64,000 nucleotides of DNA from Dermanyssus gallinae (GCA_003439945.1 QVRM01000463.1:186001-250000), one strand, 5' to 3'; positions 27,757 through 40,370 are shown, counted from the first letter of the stretch. The notes: generated by a model not told the origin, from the letters alone. Numbers and translations are program-made.

Positions 27757-27906
27757 GGGTTCCATAACGTGCTATGCGGCCCACAAGAATTTCACAATCC
27801 TCAGCAGTGTTTTAGGTGCGCTAGATGCTTAGGCATATGCCATTGTGATAGATACCACGGCGCAGCATGTCCAGCAGTGCAGCCAATAGCTGAATTCGCA
27901 AGATGA
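27757..27906 (+). pseudogene. Cys/His cassette, copy 1 (terminal ORF fragment ending CDRYH...)
   Basis: A 49-codon open stretch beginning GFHNVLC and running through FHNPQQ, CFRCARCLGICHCDRYH and GAACPAVQPIAEFAR to TGA. The Cys/His spacing (C-x2-C-x2-C...CDRYH-x3-C) suggests a zinc-binding knuckle. An AATAAA follows at 27959, 53 bases after the stop, and a (TA)n tract after that. It is homologous to 33330-33481 and 50996-51104. I do not recognise the family; it could be the C-terminus of a retroelement gag-like protein or the last exon of a multicopy gene. Confidence 0.5.
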
Positions 27907-27964
27907 GCGAAGATCTAGTGATGTAGAAGAACCACTAATTGAGACTGATGCACTTATTAATAAA

Positions 27965-27965
<1 letters not shown>

Positions 27966-28021
<56 letters not shown>
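27966..28021. repeat. (TA)n microsatellite
   Basis: About 28 TA units immediately after the AATAAA of cassette copy 1. Confidence 0.95.
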
Positions 28022-28024
<3 letters not shown>

Positions 28025-28029
28025 ACCAC

Positions 28030-29690
28030 TGCGGAAGATTACATTTCTAGTCCTCGTAGTATTCCTGGGTGATTTAACCCCCGCCGTATGGACTGTAATG
28101 AAGGAAATTGGCAAGTGACATAAGCTACTGACAAATAAGAACAAACATTCGATTATATTTAACAGGGTTTCTCACTGGCGGCATAAAGGAGAGACACTGC
28201 CATTATTATAGGCGCTGTGGGTCATTCGTTGCCAGACGGATTGGAATTTACCTCATAGCCGTGCGAAGATGTGAGCTTTACACGTTCACTAATTCACATA
28301 GATGCAGTTTTTGTTTTCGGTACTATCGGGGTAAACTCTCCGGCTGACTGCACTGATAGCTAACGCGGTCGTTCAGTGTCCCCTATCAGGACGTAGATGT
28401 TCAGCGCTGCACTCGATATGGTAGGAGCAACAAGCATACCAAAATAAGATAAAGAGAAAAACAAACATTTGGTAATCGATTGCTGCTTGTGACTTTATTA
28501 AAAACAAAACTTATTTACAATGAGTGGACTATGTACAGACACCTTTTTTGCCATTCCATAGGCCTCGGTTTCGCTTGGTGTTTTTTAACTGTCCGGCTAA
28601 ATTCGCGGCTCCTATCTTCCTTGAGCTAACGAGATAATAGTCCAGCAACAACTACCGAACGATTTTAATCTCATGCCTGACAGAGGACCTTGGGCACCGC
28701 CCACCACTACGCTTATCCTCTTTCCGCGTGCAAACAATGACGTATCTTCTTGTGTCAAACCGTCGTCTAAGATTTCACCTTATCAATATCATCGTTAGTC
28801 AGAGATGTCGCCATAGAACGCACACAAGACGCGCAGTTTATGTGTATGTATATATATCGTATTTAAACAAAGCTTAGTTGTAGCCCCACAAGGCGGATCT
28901 TCCGTTCTTAATACAAGAGTACCCATTTAACGCAATAATCTCTTTTTACTGGCCTATCGTCGCACAGAACAGTGGCCTAATGAGCCAAAAGGAAAGTCAT
29001 CGAAGGCCAGCGATATTTGCGCATACTCACATCGAGAAAACGTTATCTCACTCCTATGACCTAACGTCCCCTTTCTTACGCTTCCCGTAAAACCTTTACT
29101 TCTAGGTCTGCCGACAACCCGTAATACTTCGTTCAACGTAAATTACTTGGCTGTCGCACCCTTTGATAACTTTGCTCTATCTCGCCCTCTCTCGTTCTCT
29201 CCTGAATTACGCATGTTTAACAATTCCTACCTTCTTGTTGTTCTGCTGCTTATCGTCTTCAAGTGGTAAAGCCTTTATAGCACAACAAACTCCGCTCCGC
29301 TATGCCTTTCCTACAACAAATACAACATCTACCCAACTACGTTTGATAATCGAGCTTTGCTCTATAAATTCATTTGTATGCCTCTCTAGGATTCTTTCAC
29401 AGCTATTCTTTAGAGCGTTACGAACATCATTGGATCATTGTCAGCTCGCAACAAGGTATGATATTAGCTCAGGTAAAGCGCCTCCGCCGCTTTCTTCTTC
29501 TTCTCATTCTTATGCTTCTTCTTCTTTTTCTGTTTTCTTAAACACCCAAAAGCTTGATCAAAGACCGATGCAAGGCCGCCGGTAAAAAAACGAATAGAAA
29601 AGTTGCCACTGGCATGACTGGCCATGTCGTGGTAGCGTTTTGAAAAACGAATTTAAGAGTTGTTGTTCCCCACAGCTTCTAAGAGGCGCA
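28030..29690. other. LPGAT1 3' flank / possible 3' UTR
   Basis: Lies downstream of the LPGAT1 stop (minus strand). Candidate poly(A) signals on the minus strand are ATTAAA at 28665-28670 and AATAAA at 28494-28499; neither can be confirmed. No other gene seen. Confidence 0.35.
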
Positions 29691-29706
29691 GGGGAGCTTC
29701 CGTGTG

Positions 29707-30265
29707 TTAGCCGAACAAAGCGCTTTTAAGTGACCTATATAGATAGAGGTGAAACATTGATGACAGAACCCAACAAACGTGAACATAGAGTACGTAAAAA
29801 TGGTTCAGTTCGACAGGTCGGGGGCCTTCGGCCCGCGTCAGCGGTGGTAACTGCTGCTGTTGCGGCTCTTCGCGCTGCCCCTGCAGCTCTTGTTGTTGTT
29901 GTGCCTCTTGGAGAACACGTTCCCTGCTGCGATGACGGTGTCGCTGTTGTTGATGGTCTTCATGGGGATGATGTTGGGCAGCGCCTAAAAGGCCACTGCC
30001 ATCTTCCCACTGTTGTTGCCGGGCATTGGGTATAGGGTTAAGCATGGGTTGCTCCACATTGTCAGCAAGGAGACGACTATTCACAGGACTACCGTCGAGA
30101 CAAGTCGGCGTCGCCGTTCCACACTCATCTTCAGCGTGAGCACTAGGAAAACTTCCGTGCTCGTAGAAATGCTTTAATAGTTGTTCCTTCTCGACCCAGC
30201 GTTCGTACATCCAGGCAGTGAATGCCTCATTATCATGGAACGGTACGTCTTTCACAGCATACTTT
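29707..30265 (-). CDS. LPGAT1: LPGAT1 exon 6 (terminal)
   Basis: After acceptor ATTGCAG it encodes [18 protein letters not shown], the [18 protein letters not shown] block typical of LPGAT1, the low-complexity Gln-rich segment and the C-terminal membrane helix, ending at TAA (29709-29707). Confidence 0.93.
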
Positions 30266-31729
30266 CTGCAATCAAGCGATCCATGCTGAATGCGTTAGTT
30301 TTTAGTCTGCGGTAAAGAAAGTGGGATCGATAGACGAAGAAAAGTAAATGCTGCACAAAATAGAAAATATTGATGCACAGAAATCTCTAGATATATGTGC
30401 GGTCTGAATAAAAACACCTGATAAGCACTGTTCACAAAATGTTTAGTTTTTCGTCAAGTGGTTCGAACAAATTGATAACGTTTATAATAGGCAGATAGGG
30501 CGGTTCCCCTTTTGGACTCAATTAACAACATATTAACAACTAGAGCACGAATAGCACAATGATCCTAGTTTATGGGCGTTCATGCAGTATTCATAAGATT
30601 CAGCAGTAATTTACCGGGAGTAGCCTAATACGTTGTTCCTACTTTCTCGGCGCAAGTGAATGAGTTATACTTTCTGTGTAGTTGTTCGAATGGCTTTTCT
30701 CCTGAATCTTCAAAATGCTTGCCGTGCTTTCAAGCGTTTTCTTCATGTAGACAAATCAAAATGTTGTGTGTTGTTTTTTTTCATGAACCCATTTATATAT
30801 GATGTTCTCATAGTTTTAAAAGCCCGCAAAGTAATAAAACCCCTCAACATTAATTCGTACTTCGCATTGTCTTGTTGATATATGAGCCTTTTCTCCTACT
30901 ATGATAGATGCTTATGTCATAGGCTTCTCATTTGCTTGCACCGTAGTCTTTAAGACATTTTTTTATCTAACACTCTGCGACCTTCGAGGGTCTCGTGCAT
31001 GGCCAGCGACCCTTGGTTGACGCGTTTTTAACAAGCTTCTTGCCTGTTTAAAACGCGTAACCAGCATATTACTGTGCGGTGGAATGCACAGGACAACTTG
31101 GTAGGATCAATTTGTCATAAAAACATTGTTCCAGAGCGATCGGTGTGCCATCAGGAACACGCTATCTGTTTTTTTAGATGCCCTCATTCTCTAGCCTAGC
31201 AGGTTCCTGTATGGTGTATTCATTTTTTGCGGAAATGTTCTGCGTTTACTAACCTGTAATGAAACTGTACGACATGCGGCTTGCGGTAGCCTGTAGCAAT
31301 CGCCAGTATGTCCAAAGGTCGCGCCGGGGCTCCGGGATAGCCAATAGTCAAATCAAGAAGGTACTCCATTGGAGGCTGTCCTTTTAGAATAGTCGGGTTC
31401 GTCAGTGTCTCCAAGGCGAGCTAAAAAGCATGGCAACATTTGCAGGTGAGGGCACAATGACTGACAACAAAGCAGTAGCAGTGGTAGTAGTACTACTTTC
31501 ACCATTGCTATCGGATGCAGATATTTGGTAAAAGTACTGCACCAATTATTATTCTAATTGGTTAGATCGAGGTAATAAATAGATAAATCGGTATATTCAT
31601 ATAATAAAAAGGTATTCGTATATCACAGTATTCTATACAAGCCTGGCAAAAAAAATAATATCCAAGCTTGGCAAAAGGAAATTAACAACAAAATGTCTAA
31701 AATTTAACTGATTTACAAAAAAAAAACAT

Positions 31730-31775
<46 letters not shown>

Positions 31776-33642
31776 CGTAAAGTCCAGCCCGGATACCTTG
31801 GTGGCTCCGACCCTGGGAAGTGTGACGTTTTCAAGCTTCGGGTAGCCGTTCGCGGCTGCATATCGCTGACTGCTCTCTAGCCGTTTATTCAAAAAACCGC
31901 CCTCGGGAAATACAACCAGCCAACTTAAGTGGCGTGGCAAGTAAACCTGCAATTAGTTATCCAACGACAAACAACAACGACCACAACGCAACAGCAGTAA
32001 GAAAAACCATATTTGAGTAAGACCACAGACTGTTCTGAGTCACATTTAGCAAATAAATGTGTATATGAATATAGACTAACTCACAGTAAACATAACAATA
32101 TCGTTTTGTGTACTAAGTATACGGGTAAAACGATGTATTTTTTATGCCCGCCTGGGGCCATTAATGAAGGCAAACCAAAAATTGTGTTCTATGGTGTATT
32201 AGGTTAAATCATAAACGACTTTACATAGAGACGCAACTAGCATAAATCATAAAATTTTACATAGAGAAGCAACGAGCAATAACAAGTGGATAGTTCGAGT
32301 AACAAAATGAACACTATAATGCCCAGAATCGCTTTCATTTGACTCCGACAGTTGGGTCGTATTTTTTTAAAAATAATAATATGTAGCTAAGATAAATACG
32401 AACGTCGAGCAGATGTTGCCGGAGCGTATCGAGTTGGTTCTTTCGAGTGTTCTTTCCCTGCGTGATGAAAAAGTCGCCATGCGTCACCGAAACGACGCCA
32501 AAGTTGGTGAATTTGAACATTGCGTCCATTACCCACATAACGTTGTTACACACGTAGCGCTTCACCTAGAACACGAAACACAAAACGGATCAATAGACAG
32601 ATATTAGACTATCGAACTAGAAACGTACAGAGAGAGAGAGAGAAACTGGCCGGCTAAACCTAGTGTTCTGGCTCATCCTCTATGTCTGGCAGCGTAGACA
32701 AAAAAAACTCTGCTGTTGTAAGCACGGCCCAACGTTGACATCACCGCTATGGTGCGATCATGTGGTGATAGATGCAGAGGCATGTATCATGGAGTACGCC
32801 TAGAGCAAGTACTCACCGTATTGTATTAGCGGCACGCATGGCATGGCGACGCATCTACACTACCAAGAGTTAGGTTATGTTATCATTTATAGCGCTACTC
32901 GTTCTTATATGGTGCAAAGAGATCAAGAATGTAACTCTATTAATAGAGAAGATTGATATACGTATGGTTTGATTTTAAGGTTTCTATAGTACGCGTTACT
33001 TGCAGGATGTATGTTCACAGCCGATGCTAGTCGCCGTATTCTCTGCGGGCCCCCTTCTATTAACTAACTTCCACATTATCCACTACATTGTTGAGTTTGT
33101 GAGTCCCACACTAGCCACGCTAGCTGCTCGTGACGTATGTGCATTAGCATTTCTGAAACCTCCTCAAGAAACGATCGATAGTCATACAGTCGATATATCG
33201 ATAATAGTCTGCTATCTAATGCATCCATCGCTGTCGAACAAAGTTTACGGAAATTTATAGCGGGACCTATATTAATGCAGTTATAGGGTAGCGGTGTAAT
33301 AAATCGACATCTAACGACGGCCTTTGCAGCTCACGGATTTCATCACGTTCTGTGCAACGTGGACGGTTTTCATGAACCACAGGATGAATGTCAATGCAAA
33401 CAATGCTGGAGCAAATGTGACCGATACCACGCCGCGGTATGCCCGGCGGTTAGGTCTATAGCAGAACTAGCAAAACGCTAGATTGTTGGCGTCTCGAAAC
33501 ATTTTGATGTAACATAAACACATTTACCCAGTTTGGGTGTTAATAAAACAAATATATTAATGCAGTTATACAAAATGTAAGTTCGGCGGGTCACCCCAAA
33601 AAATAAACGAATAAGCAACAATAACTATATTGGCTATATATA

Positions 33643-33679
<37 letters not shown>

Positions 33680-35066
33680 TTTCAAAGCACAGTATTTATT
33701 CCACCATCTTTGTTATTTTAAAGTTTTCCAGGTGAAAAGTTATCTAAGCAGGGCATCATAAGCAGTCAGGCCAGAAAACTAGTAATCATGAAGGATTGCA
33801 GAGTTTCTAAACTACGTTGTCTGCAACTTAACAACGCAATTTTGTGCGATGTCGCAGGGATAATTCTGCGCTGCCGCAGACATAATCATCATTGTTCACA
33901 TGTGTTTCTTGGCCGATTAATGCAGGCGAGCGAATGATCTCTTCCGCCTGTACCAGGTTCCGTAAAACAACACCTATGCTAATAGTTCGCTATATGTCCG
34001 AGATGAAGTGGTGTTTCCTCAAGCGTTTGCATCCAACTATGTGCGTGATGGTATACGGTCATCGAACAGGAGCAACTTAATATCATAGGTAACGACATGT
34101 GAACATCCAATGTGTACATCCAAAATACGTTGTTTCTAACCGGCCACAGACCGTCGGACTCTCCCCGATGTATATACAATGTTATTGAGTCGCAAACTGT
34201 ACAACTGCTTTAACCACGAAGCAGGGTGCCTGAACGAATGACTCTTAGCTTCCACCGGCAAAAGACGTCAGGTGATTTTCTACTTCAACGACTCCATTAA
34301 TGAACATCCAAGGATGCAATGCCACAACCTTGTTAGGATAGATGTGTGCTAAAGTGGTTGTAACCAACCTACTCTGGCGACCTAATATCCGGATGTGAAC
34401 AAGGATAATACAATGCCAGACAGTTCAAATAAAAATAGATTACCTAAAAAAAACATGTGTCTGTTACTGTGCATCCATGCAGAACGAAAGAAAACTTCGC
34501 ACCTGAAGACAAGCCATTATTAGGGGTACATCAGCGGTGCTCTGATGATTTGCGACCAATAGCGTCCGTTTATCATAGAGGTCTTCGATCTCATCGCCCA
34601 CTTCATGAATTGTATATCCGGCCGAGAAGCTCCAGTATGCCACCTGAAAAACAAAAAACAAGAACTAGGTATGAGCAATACTTCAATTTTTTACGACCTA
34701 TATGCTAGGGAAGCGCTCACTAGTAATAAATATGTGTTGTTTTTACGTTATTTAAATTCAATTTAATTCCACATGGTATATAATATTACAATGCTATAAA
34801 TAGTTCAATGACGAAAAGACTAAAACGTCTCGTTTTTTTTTTTTTTTTAACTCGACACACTATATGCTTTTTATTGTGTGAACACACATTTTAGTTTAGA
34901 ATGGATTATTCATTTATCAACAGTCTTGACAGCATTTGCTTCCTTTGAATTGATAACAATAGAATTTACTGGAGTCTCAAAATCTAAAGACACTATTCTA
35001 GCGCGACGAGTATTATATTATTAATGAACATATGTGTGTGTATATATATTTATATATACCACCGGC

Positions 35067-35106
<40 letters not shown>

Positions 35107-36726
35107 GACGGCGCCAGTAAGTCGATCAATAGATCATCCAATCTAACGTGCACCGCGACGACCACGGAACCGTCACCAGCCACAACATGAGCATCGTCAT
35201 AAACAATTTTGTAAGACGACGCGAGAGCACACAATCGAACGTGCATGTCGACTGCCGCCAAGATATCGTCGTCACCAGCCACAACATCGAGACCGCTCAG
35301 CTACATACTTACGACAATAAGGCACGTGCTGTCGCTCCACAACGATTACATCGGCAGCAGCATCAACATCATCAGACCTACGTACCTGACTTACGGCGGC
35401 GACACTTTCGACAGGTCGAATGTTCGTGAGCGCTCGATTTCATCGTCCTCCAACATTATTACTCTACGAACGCTACGGCATCCCTTGAGTGGACAAAACG
35501 ACCGAGGACACCACATGGCCTAACGGATCCATACTTTGTGCCGTGTGTTGTCGTTCGTCGTGCCTAAGTCCCTTGTATTGTATGCAGTACCCGTCTGGCT
35601 GAGTCTACATACAGACCCAGTTCGGCTAGCGTAACAAACATCGTTACATTTGGTGGCGATGCGGTTTTTTGATCCCATCGTTACAATATTAACTCAAAAG
35701 GAGAACTATTTCTAGTCATTTCATAAATCACTATATGACCCCTATCACTTTGTTCATACCAATAGTTTCAATTAGAGTGCATTTTACAAGCCCAACGTTG
35801 TGCATAAGATAACGTACAACGTATGATAGTCGTTTACAGCTGAATAGAATATGCGAGGCGTAACGCACATTAATTATAGGTCACTATTATTTCGCAACGG
35901 TCAACGCAAGCGTGGGTCTTCACGGCATACCATTAAAATAACTTTGATTCTGAGGAAAAGCGTACGATATTTCCAACGATCATAGCACGTGTTTAAAAAA
36001 TGTCTATCCGACAAATGATATCGTATTCGACACTGTATCAGAACTGGCGAGAGTCACCGCCGTCAAGATTCACGTCAACACAGACAAGGAAACCGACATT
36101 TCGGATTGTAAAATGAGTTATAGACACACAAATAACCTGGGAAGTAGGACAGCATCTCACTTCGTTATAAAGGTATATAAGAGGTACTCTCTTCATTATG
36201 CCCATTATTAAATCAAAACAGCAGGCATCCCTATGAAACAGCTTAGCCAGAACCCGCTCGATTACTTCGGTCATCAACCTATCGCACGCTTTGAACCCGC
36301 TCTAAATGCCTCATTATCATCTTCGTGGCGGTCTCTCACTTAAATTTGCATCGCTTTAGTCTGGCATAGTCAACAAAGCGCGAGTACTACGTAAAACCCA
36401 ACGTTTTTTTTTCGGCGTGCTTACGTCAGCATGGCAACGTTTATTTACCGCGATTCGGACAAACAAAGCCAATACTACGCTCAGTAAGCACAGCACTGGA
36501 ATTCTAATTCTGGAATCGGCAACTACGTGACTTCGCCCTTAGTCTTACCTTCTTACCCAGACGCCTAGCTATATCAAATATGCGCGCGAGCATATTCGTC
36601 CATAGACAGCCAGATACGGACAGGCAGAACGAAAGGGCTGAGCGACCGAGGACAGAAGAGAGGACATTTGCCATTACGTAAGGTGATGAGTAAGCCCAAC
36701 AAATAACCATATAACATCGACGATGG

Positions 36727-36757
<31 letters not shown>

Positions 36758-37082
36758 CATGTTGTTGACATGTCCCTGGTCATATATTTATGTTCAAATA
36801 TTCCTGGAACTTCCCATCGTAAACACATGCTTCGCGCAGGCTCAAAGCGCCTTAGGGTCCCCTAGGGTTAGGCAGCGTGAAGGATGAATATCAACTCACC
36901 ATGAGCAGTAGATGCCGGTAGAGCAGCTTCTCTAGCCAGATGTAGAGGCGAGTATCGCGGAACGGTAGAAAGATAGTCCACATCCACACGAGATACGTCG
37001 GAATACAGTAGAGGTTGTTGAGCAGCACCAAAGCCGCACGCAGAACGCACTGCAGCTGAGCCAGCACTTGCGCCACCTGCAT
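29707..37082 (-). CDS. LPGAT1: Acyl-CoA:lysophosphatidylglycerol acyltransferase 1-like (6 coding exons)
   Basis: Coding exons, in order, are 37082-36900, 34643-34503, 32565-32404, 31946-31797, 31420-31254 and 30265-29707. They join to 1362 nt, a 453-residue protein (human LPGAT1 370). The family re-acylates lysophospholipids in the ER. Visible features are an N-terminal membrane helix (about 14-40), the H-x4-D acyltransferase motif NHQSTAD (H94, D99), motif [13 protein letters not shown] (129-141), FPEGGF (175-180), TLPRVGATK (204-212), [13 protein letters not shown] (256-268) and KDVPF (273-277). A C-terminal hydrophobic helix is at about 422-444. A Gln/His-rich insertion (348-409) accounts for the extra length. 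The start is supported by an in-frame TAG two codons upstream. Introns 1-4 are all phase 0. Confidence 0.95.
31254..31420 (-). CDS. LPGAT1: LPGAT1 exon 5
   Basis: Acceptor TTTTTAG, donor GTTAGT. Encodes [18 protein letters not shown] and [13 protein letters not shown], the last Arg being split with exon 6 (phase 2). Confidence 0.93.
31733..31771. repeat. (TA)n in LPGAT1 intron 4
   Basis: TA tract 26 bases past the exon 4 donor on the transcribed strand. Confidence 0.9.
31797..31946 (-). CDS. LPGAT1: LPGAT1 exon 4
   Basis: Acceptor ATTGCAG, donor GTATCC. Encodes the acyltransferase motif [12 protein letters not shown] and TLPRVGATK. Exactly 50 codons. Confidence 0.93.
32206..32283. repeat. 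Tandem duplication, about 38 bp x2, in LPGAT1 intron 3
   Basis: AAATCATAAA...TTTACATAGAGA.GCAAC occurs twice in a row with a few differences. Confidence 0.75.
32404..32565 (-). CDS. LPGAT1: LPGAT1 exon 3
   Basis: Acceptor TTCTAG. Encodes [20 protein letters not shown] and [10 protein letters not shown]. The 3' boundary at 32404 is inferred from frame continuity; its donor, GTTCGT, is weak, so this edge is the least certain in the gene. Confidence 0.88.
33330..33481 (+). pseudogene. Cys/His cassette, copy 2 (in LPGAT1 intron 2, antisense to it)
   Basis: An AG acceptor-like site (CCTTTGCAG) precedes an open stretch beginning [16 protein letters not shown]. It continues [30 protein letters not shown] and TAG (33479-33481). 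An AATAAA follows at 33542, 61 bases after the stop, and a (TA)n tract at 33635. The layout is the same as at 27757-27906. It is open across its whole length, with no lesion seen. Family unknown. Confidence 0.5.
33635..33677. repeat. (TA)n microsatellite
   Basis: TA tract downstream of cassette copy 2, in LPGAT1 intron 2. Confidence 0.9.
34503..34643 (-). CDS. LPGAT1: LPGAT1 exon 2
   Basis: Acceptor TTTTTCAG, donor GTGCGA. Encodes [19 protein letters not shown] and the catalytic NHQSTAD. Exactly 47 codons. Confidence 0.94.
35068..35104. repeat. (TA)n microsatellite in LPGAT1 intron 1
   Basis: About 18 TA units. Confidence 0.9.
35100..36890. other. LPGAT1 intron 1, no embedded gene seen
   Basis: A 17-base direct repeat (GTCACCAGCCACAACAT) occurs near 35172 and 35271. 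A short (TA)n is at 36725-36752. A brief stretch near 35575-35630 encodes [11 protein letters not shown], which resembles a LINE block but is too short to call. Confidence 0.5.
36900..37082 (-). CDS. LPGAT1: LPGAT1 exon 1 (first coding)
   Basis: Encodes the N-terminal membrane region with [14 protein letters not shown], matching the NNLVAIPSYI block of vertebrate LPGAT1. Donor GTGAGT. An upstream non-coding exon is possible. Confidence 0.92.
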
Positions 37083-37183
37083 CTCCTATTTCATTCATCA
37101 GGCAACCATCAAACAAAGTGGAAATCATTAGCAACTACAAACGGACCAGAAGCCACATAATTACATGTACAAACACGCCACAA

Positions 37184-37187
<4 letters not shown>

Positions 37188-37238
<51 letters not shown>
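37188..37238. repeat. (TA)n microsatellite upstream of LPGAT1
   Basis: About 25 TA units, about 105 bases upstream of the LPGAT1 start codon. Confidence 0.95.
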
Positions 37239-37240
<2 letters not shown>

Positions 37241-37910
37241 AGTGAAAGTATTTTAGAAATAACTAAATATATATAAGGCCATTATCCTTCTTTGTGTTAC
37301 TTAATTGCACAGAGAGAGAGAGTGTGACCAGAACTGTCCGAAATTCAGCTTGGTCCTTTCGACGCTCTGACGTAATATTGTTTTACACAGACTTAAACGC
37401 TCGGCAAACAAAGGCATGCTCAGCAACTAAAGACTGTAAGGAGCTAGCACATAAGTAATCTCTATACCTAACGCTGTAATCTAAAAATAACCATGCAAGT
37501 ATACAGCCAGAATAATACCTAACTAAAGTGAGAACTTCGTTTTGTGTAATATACACAAATGTGTACTTGAGTATTGCCGAATCAAACTCAACTATAAACC
37601 AAAACACAACGTTAGACAATTTCCTGCATTGGCCCGAAACAATGAAACGAACAATAACAGTAAGCATAAAAAGGCTGGGGTCTCTCGTTCTGCGCGGTCG
37701 GGTACAGAATAAGTGGTCTTAGCGAATAGAGAATCCGAATAAATAGGAGCACTGGTCTATAGAACGACACAATCGCCAAACACATTTCAGTCGATTTGAT
37801 TTTGGTTGCATCAGCGACGTCTTAACGTAACACGCATGTCAAAAGCAATTTACGTATACCTTGTCGTATCGATATACAAATATAACTGTATAAGCATCGT
37901 GATGTCGATA

Positions 37911-38128
37911 TAACAAAATAACGATACAAAAATCGTATCATCCGTATAAAATATAACGATACAAAAATCGTATCATCCGTATAAAATATAACGATATAAA
38001 AATCGTATTTTCGTATTTATAACATATCACGATATAAACATCGTATGTTCGTATTTATAACATATCACGATATAAACATCGTATGTTCGTATTTATAAAA
38101 TCGTCTTATCACTATAAATATCGTCTTA
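37911..38128. repeat. Minisatellite, 35-38 bp units each with a dyad
   Basis: About six units. The first two are 35 bp (TATAACGATACAAAAATCGT...) and nearly identical; later units are 38 bp (TATCACGATATAAACATCGT...). Each unit contains ACGAT and ATCGT in inverted arrangement around 6 bases. Confidence 0.85.
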
Positions 38129-38129
38129 T

Positions 38130-40370
38130 GGTTGTAAGTTGTCGTTGTTTTCTACAACAATTGTCGCATTTCTATCGTTGTTAAAATACAATGAAGTCTT
38201 ATCATGGCGACATTGACGCTACTTCACTTCGGTACTTCTGTTATTGTTGAGGTTACTGCTGCTGCTATGAAGTAGCTTAGTGGTGTAATAAATGAGCGGG
38301 CATTATTGTGATCAATGTCAATTCTACTCTAGCTACATCAATGTCAATTCTACGCTAGCTATACGCTGCGTCCCTTTCCTCTTTGCCTCCCGATGCTTGA
38401 TGCACACACGGGATTGCTGGTCCCAGACGCTCAGCCGAAAACGATGGATAGCCGATTTTGTTGATGGCTGGCTGCAACCGATTAGGACACTCAATACTGC
38501 AGTAATAACTAATGATATGGCAACGACTTCAAACGTTGTAACTCTCAATTATACCTGTTTTGTTTGTTTTCGTTGTTGTTTTTTCGTTACATATATACTC
38601 GTGTGCTACAATATGACAGAGCAGGTAGTTTAGATTACGGAAGATTTAATGCTTCTGCCCACGTGCTTCTAGGGTAAGCCCCCCTCGAAGCACGCCTTTC
38701 CGCCGGCGCATCTCGCATGTGTATGTATATAGAAGTCGTCTCGCATACGCTGCAAACACCGATAACGCTCAAGACCTATGTAGTTATCTACAATACAATG
38801 AAGCCTCTATTGAAAGGATACATAACGCACATGTTTTGTATAAACCTATTTAGGTCAGCATCACAACTCCTCAAAGTGGCCCACAGCAGGCAATAATCAC
38901 AGCGGGAATGACGTAACAAAATTAATAACTCAAATCAAAAGTATGTTGACAAGCCTGAACGCGACCTTCGTGCCGCTGCCTTGTCTAGTAATTCGGCCCC
39001 TGCAACTTCGTTAGAACACACGTAAACTCTGTTTCAGGAGTCTACTGTACGCCTACTCTGTGAAGTTTAATAGCCAATAAGATAGGTGATAGTCTGGTGC
39101 GATTTACCCCACCTCTTCGAGCCGCCCTGGTCTACATACAGTTTATTTCGGATCGTTTCAAGTACCTCGATATTCTTCTCCAGGTACGGTCGCCATACGG
39201 AGCTGCAGTAGGAAAATAACTTTTACAAAGACAAGTTTAGAGGCTATAACGCTGCCAAAAAGTTGTATATAAAAGTCTGCTAGTTAAACAACAAAACAGC
39301 GAATTATCGTATTACATGTTATGTGTATGTAATACGCATGAGTTTTTCAGTAAAACCATATCACAGGCTAACGATCAGTTTACTGAGCTAAAAAAATAAC
39401 GTTGAAACATAGAAAGACAATTATATAGCTTGGCATAGATAGTGGGCTCCCTAACAGTGATTGAAGTGTGTAAATTAAGTGACTAAACTGACAAGTTACA
39501 TATCACAGTCGAAATCTGCGCTTCTTCAGCAGCATTATTACGAAACCTGAAATCATTAAACATAAATACACTTAGGTCACGAATTGTTCGATCCTCAGTC
39601 AGGACTTATCGTAGAAATAGCACGCTTGAGTACAGATAGGTTTATGTCTGGCTCAAAAAGCCTGCGGCACTGGAGGAGTTGCCGCACGCTGTCTTGCTTG
39701 AAAGATCTACCTTGGCAACGAACGCGTCAATCACGTAAGAACGCGAGACACAGGTCCATTGCATTGCATCTTATTTGTCGCAAGCTAAGCGTCAGGAATT
39801 GACCACGGTCGATCATATCAGGTGCTCACGCAAGATCAGAGTGCGCACTGCCGCGTTGCTGCGAACCGGATAACATTGTCCTGTCTTTTCCCTCTGTACT
39901 TAACCTCCAAGGAAAGAACTGTAGCAAGGGTTAAGAAGTCGCAAGACTTCAGTCAGCGACCGGTTTCACGAATTAAGCTCACAGCATTCTTATAGCTCGT
40001 TTTGTTGATAAAAGCAGCATCTATGCGGCGCGAATCTGAGCGGCCAGCGCGTCTAAAAAGTGTGGCCTAACGGACTAAAAAGAGAAGGATAACTTTTTTT
40101 GTAAAGTCCAGCGGGCAACGACCACAGCCGCTACTAACATCATAACCGACAGCAGCGCGTTCTTCTTCCACCAAGCAGTTCTTCGTTCACTCGCACTCTT
40201 TTACGGGATAAATGGGGTAAACCTCCCGAAACGACTAGCAGTGTATCATTGTTTTTATGTTGCAAGATATAAAAAAAAGACGAACAAATGCTTTGCTGCG
40301 CGTTGTCCATTATGCAAACCGGTAAGGCTTCATTTGTCTGTGCGTCATCGGCCACTGAGAATATCACACG
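38130..40370. other. No gene seen
   Basis: AT-rich intergenic DNA. A hairpin with 10-base arms (CGTATTACAT/ATGTAATACG) is at 39308-39336. Confidence 0.5.

Noticed and set aside
35575..35640. Short [11 protein letters not shown] stretch resembling an R1-like LINE block
   Set aside because: Only about 12 residues match and no other LINE block is found nearby.
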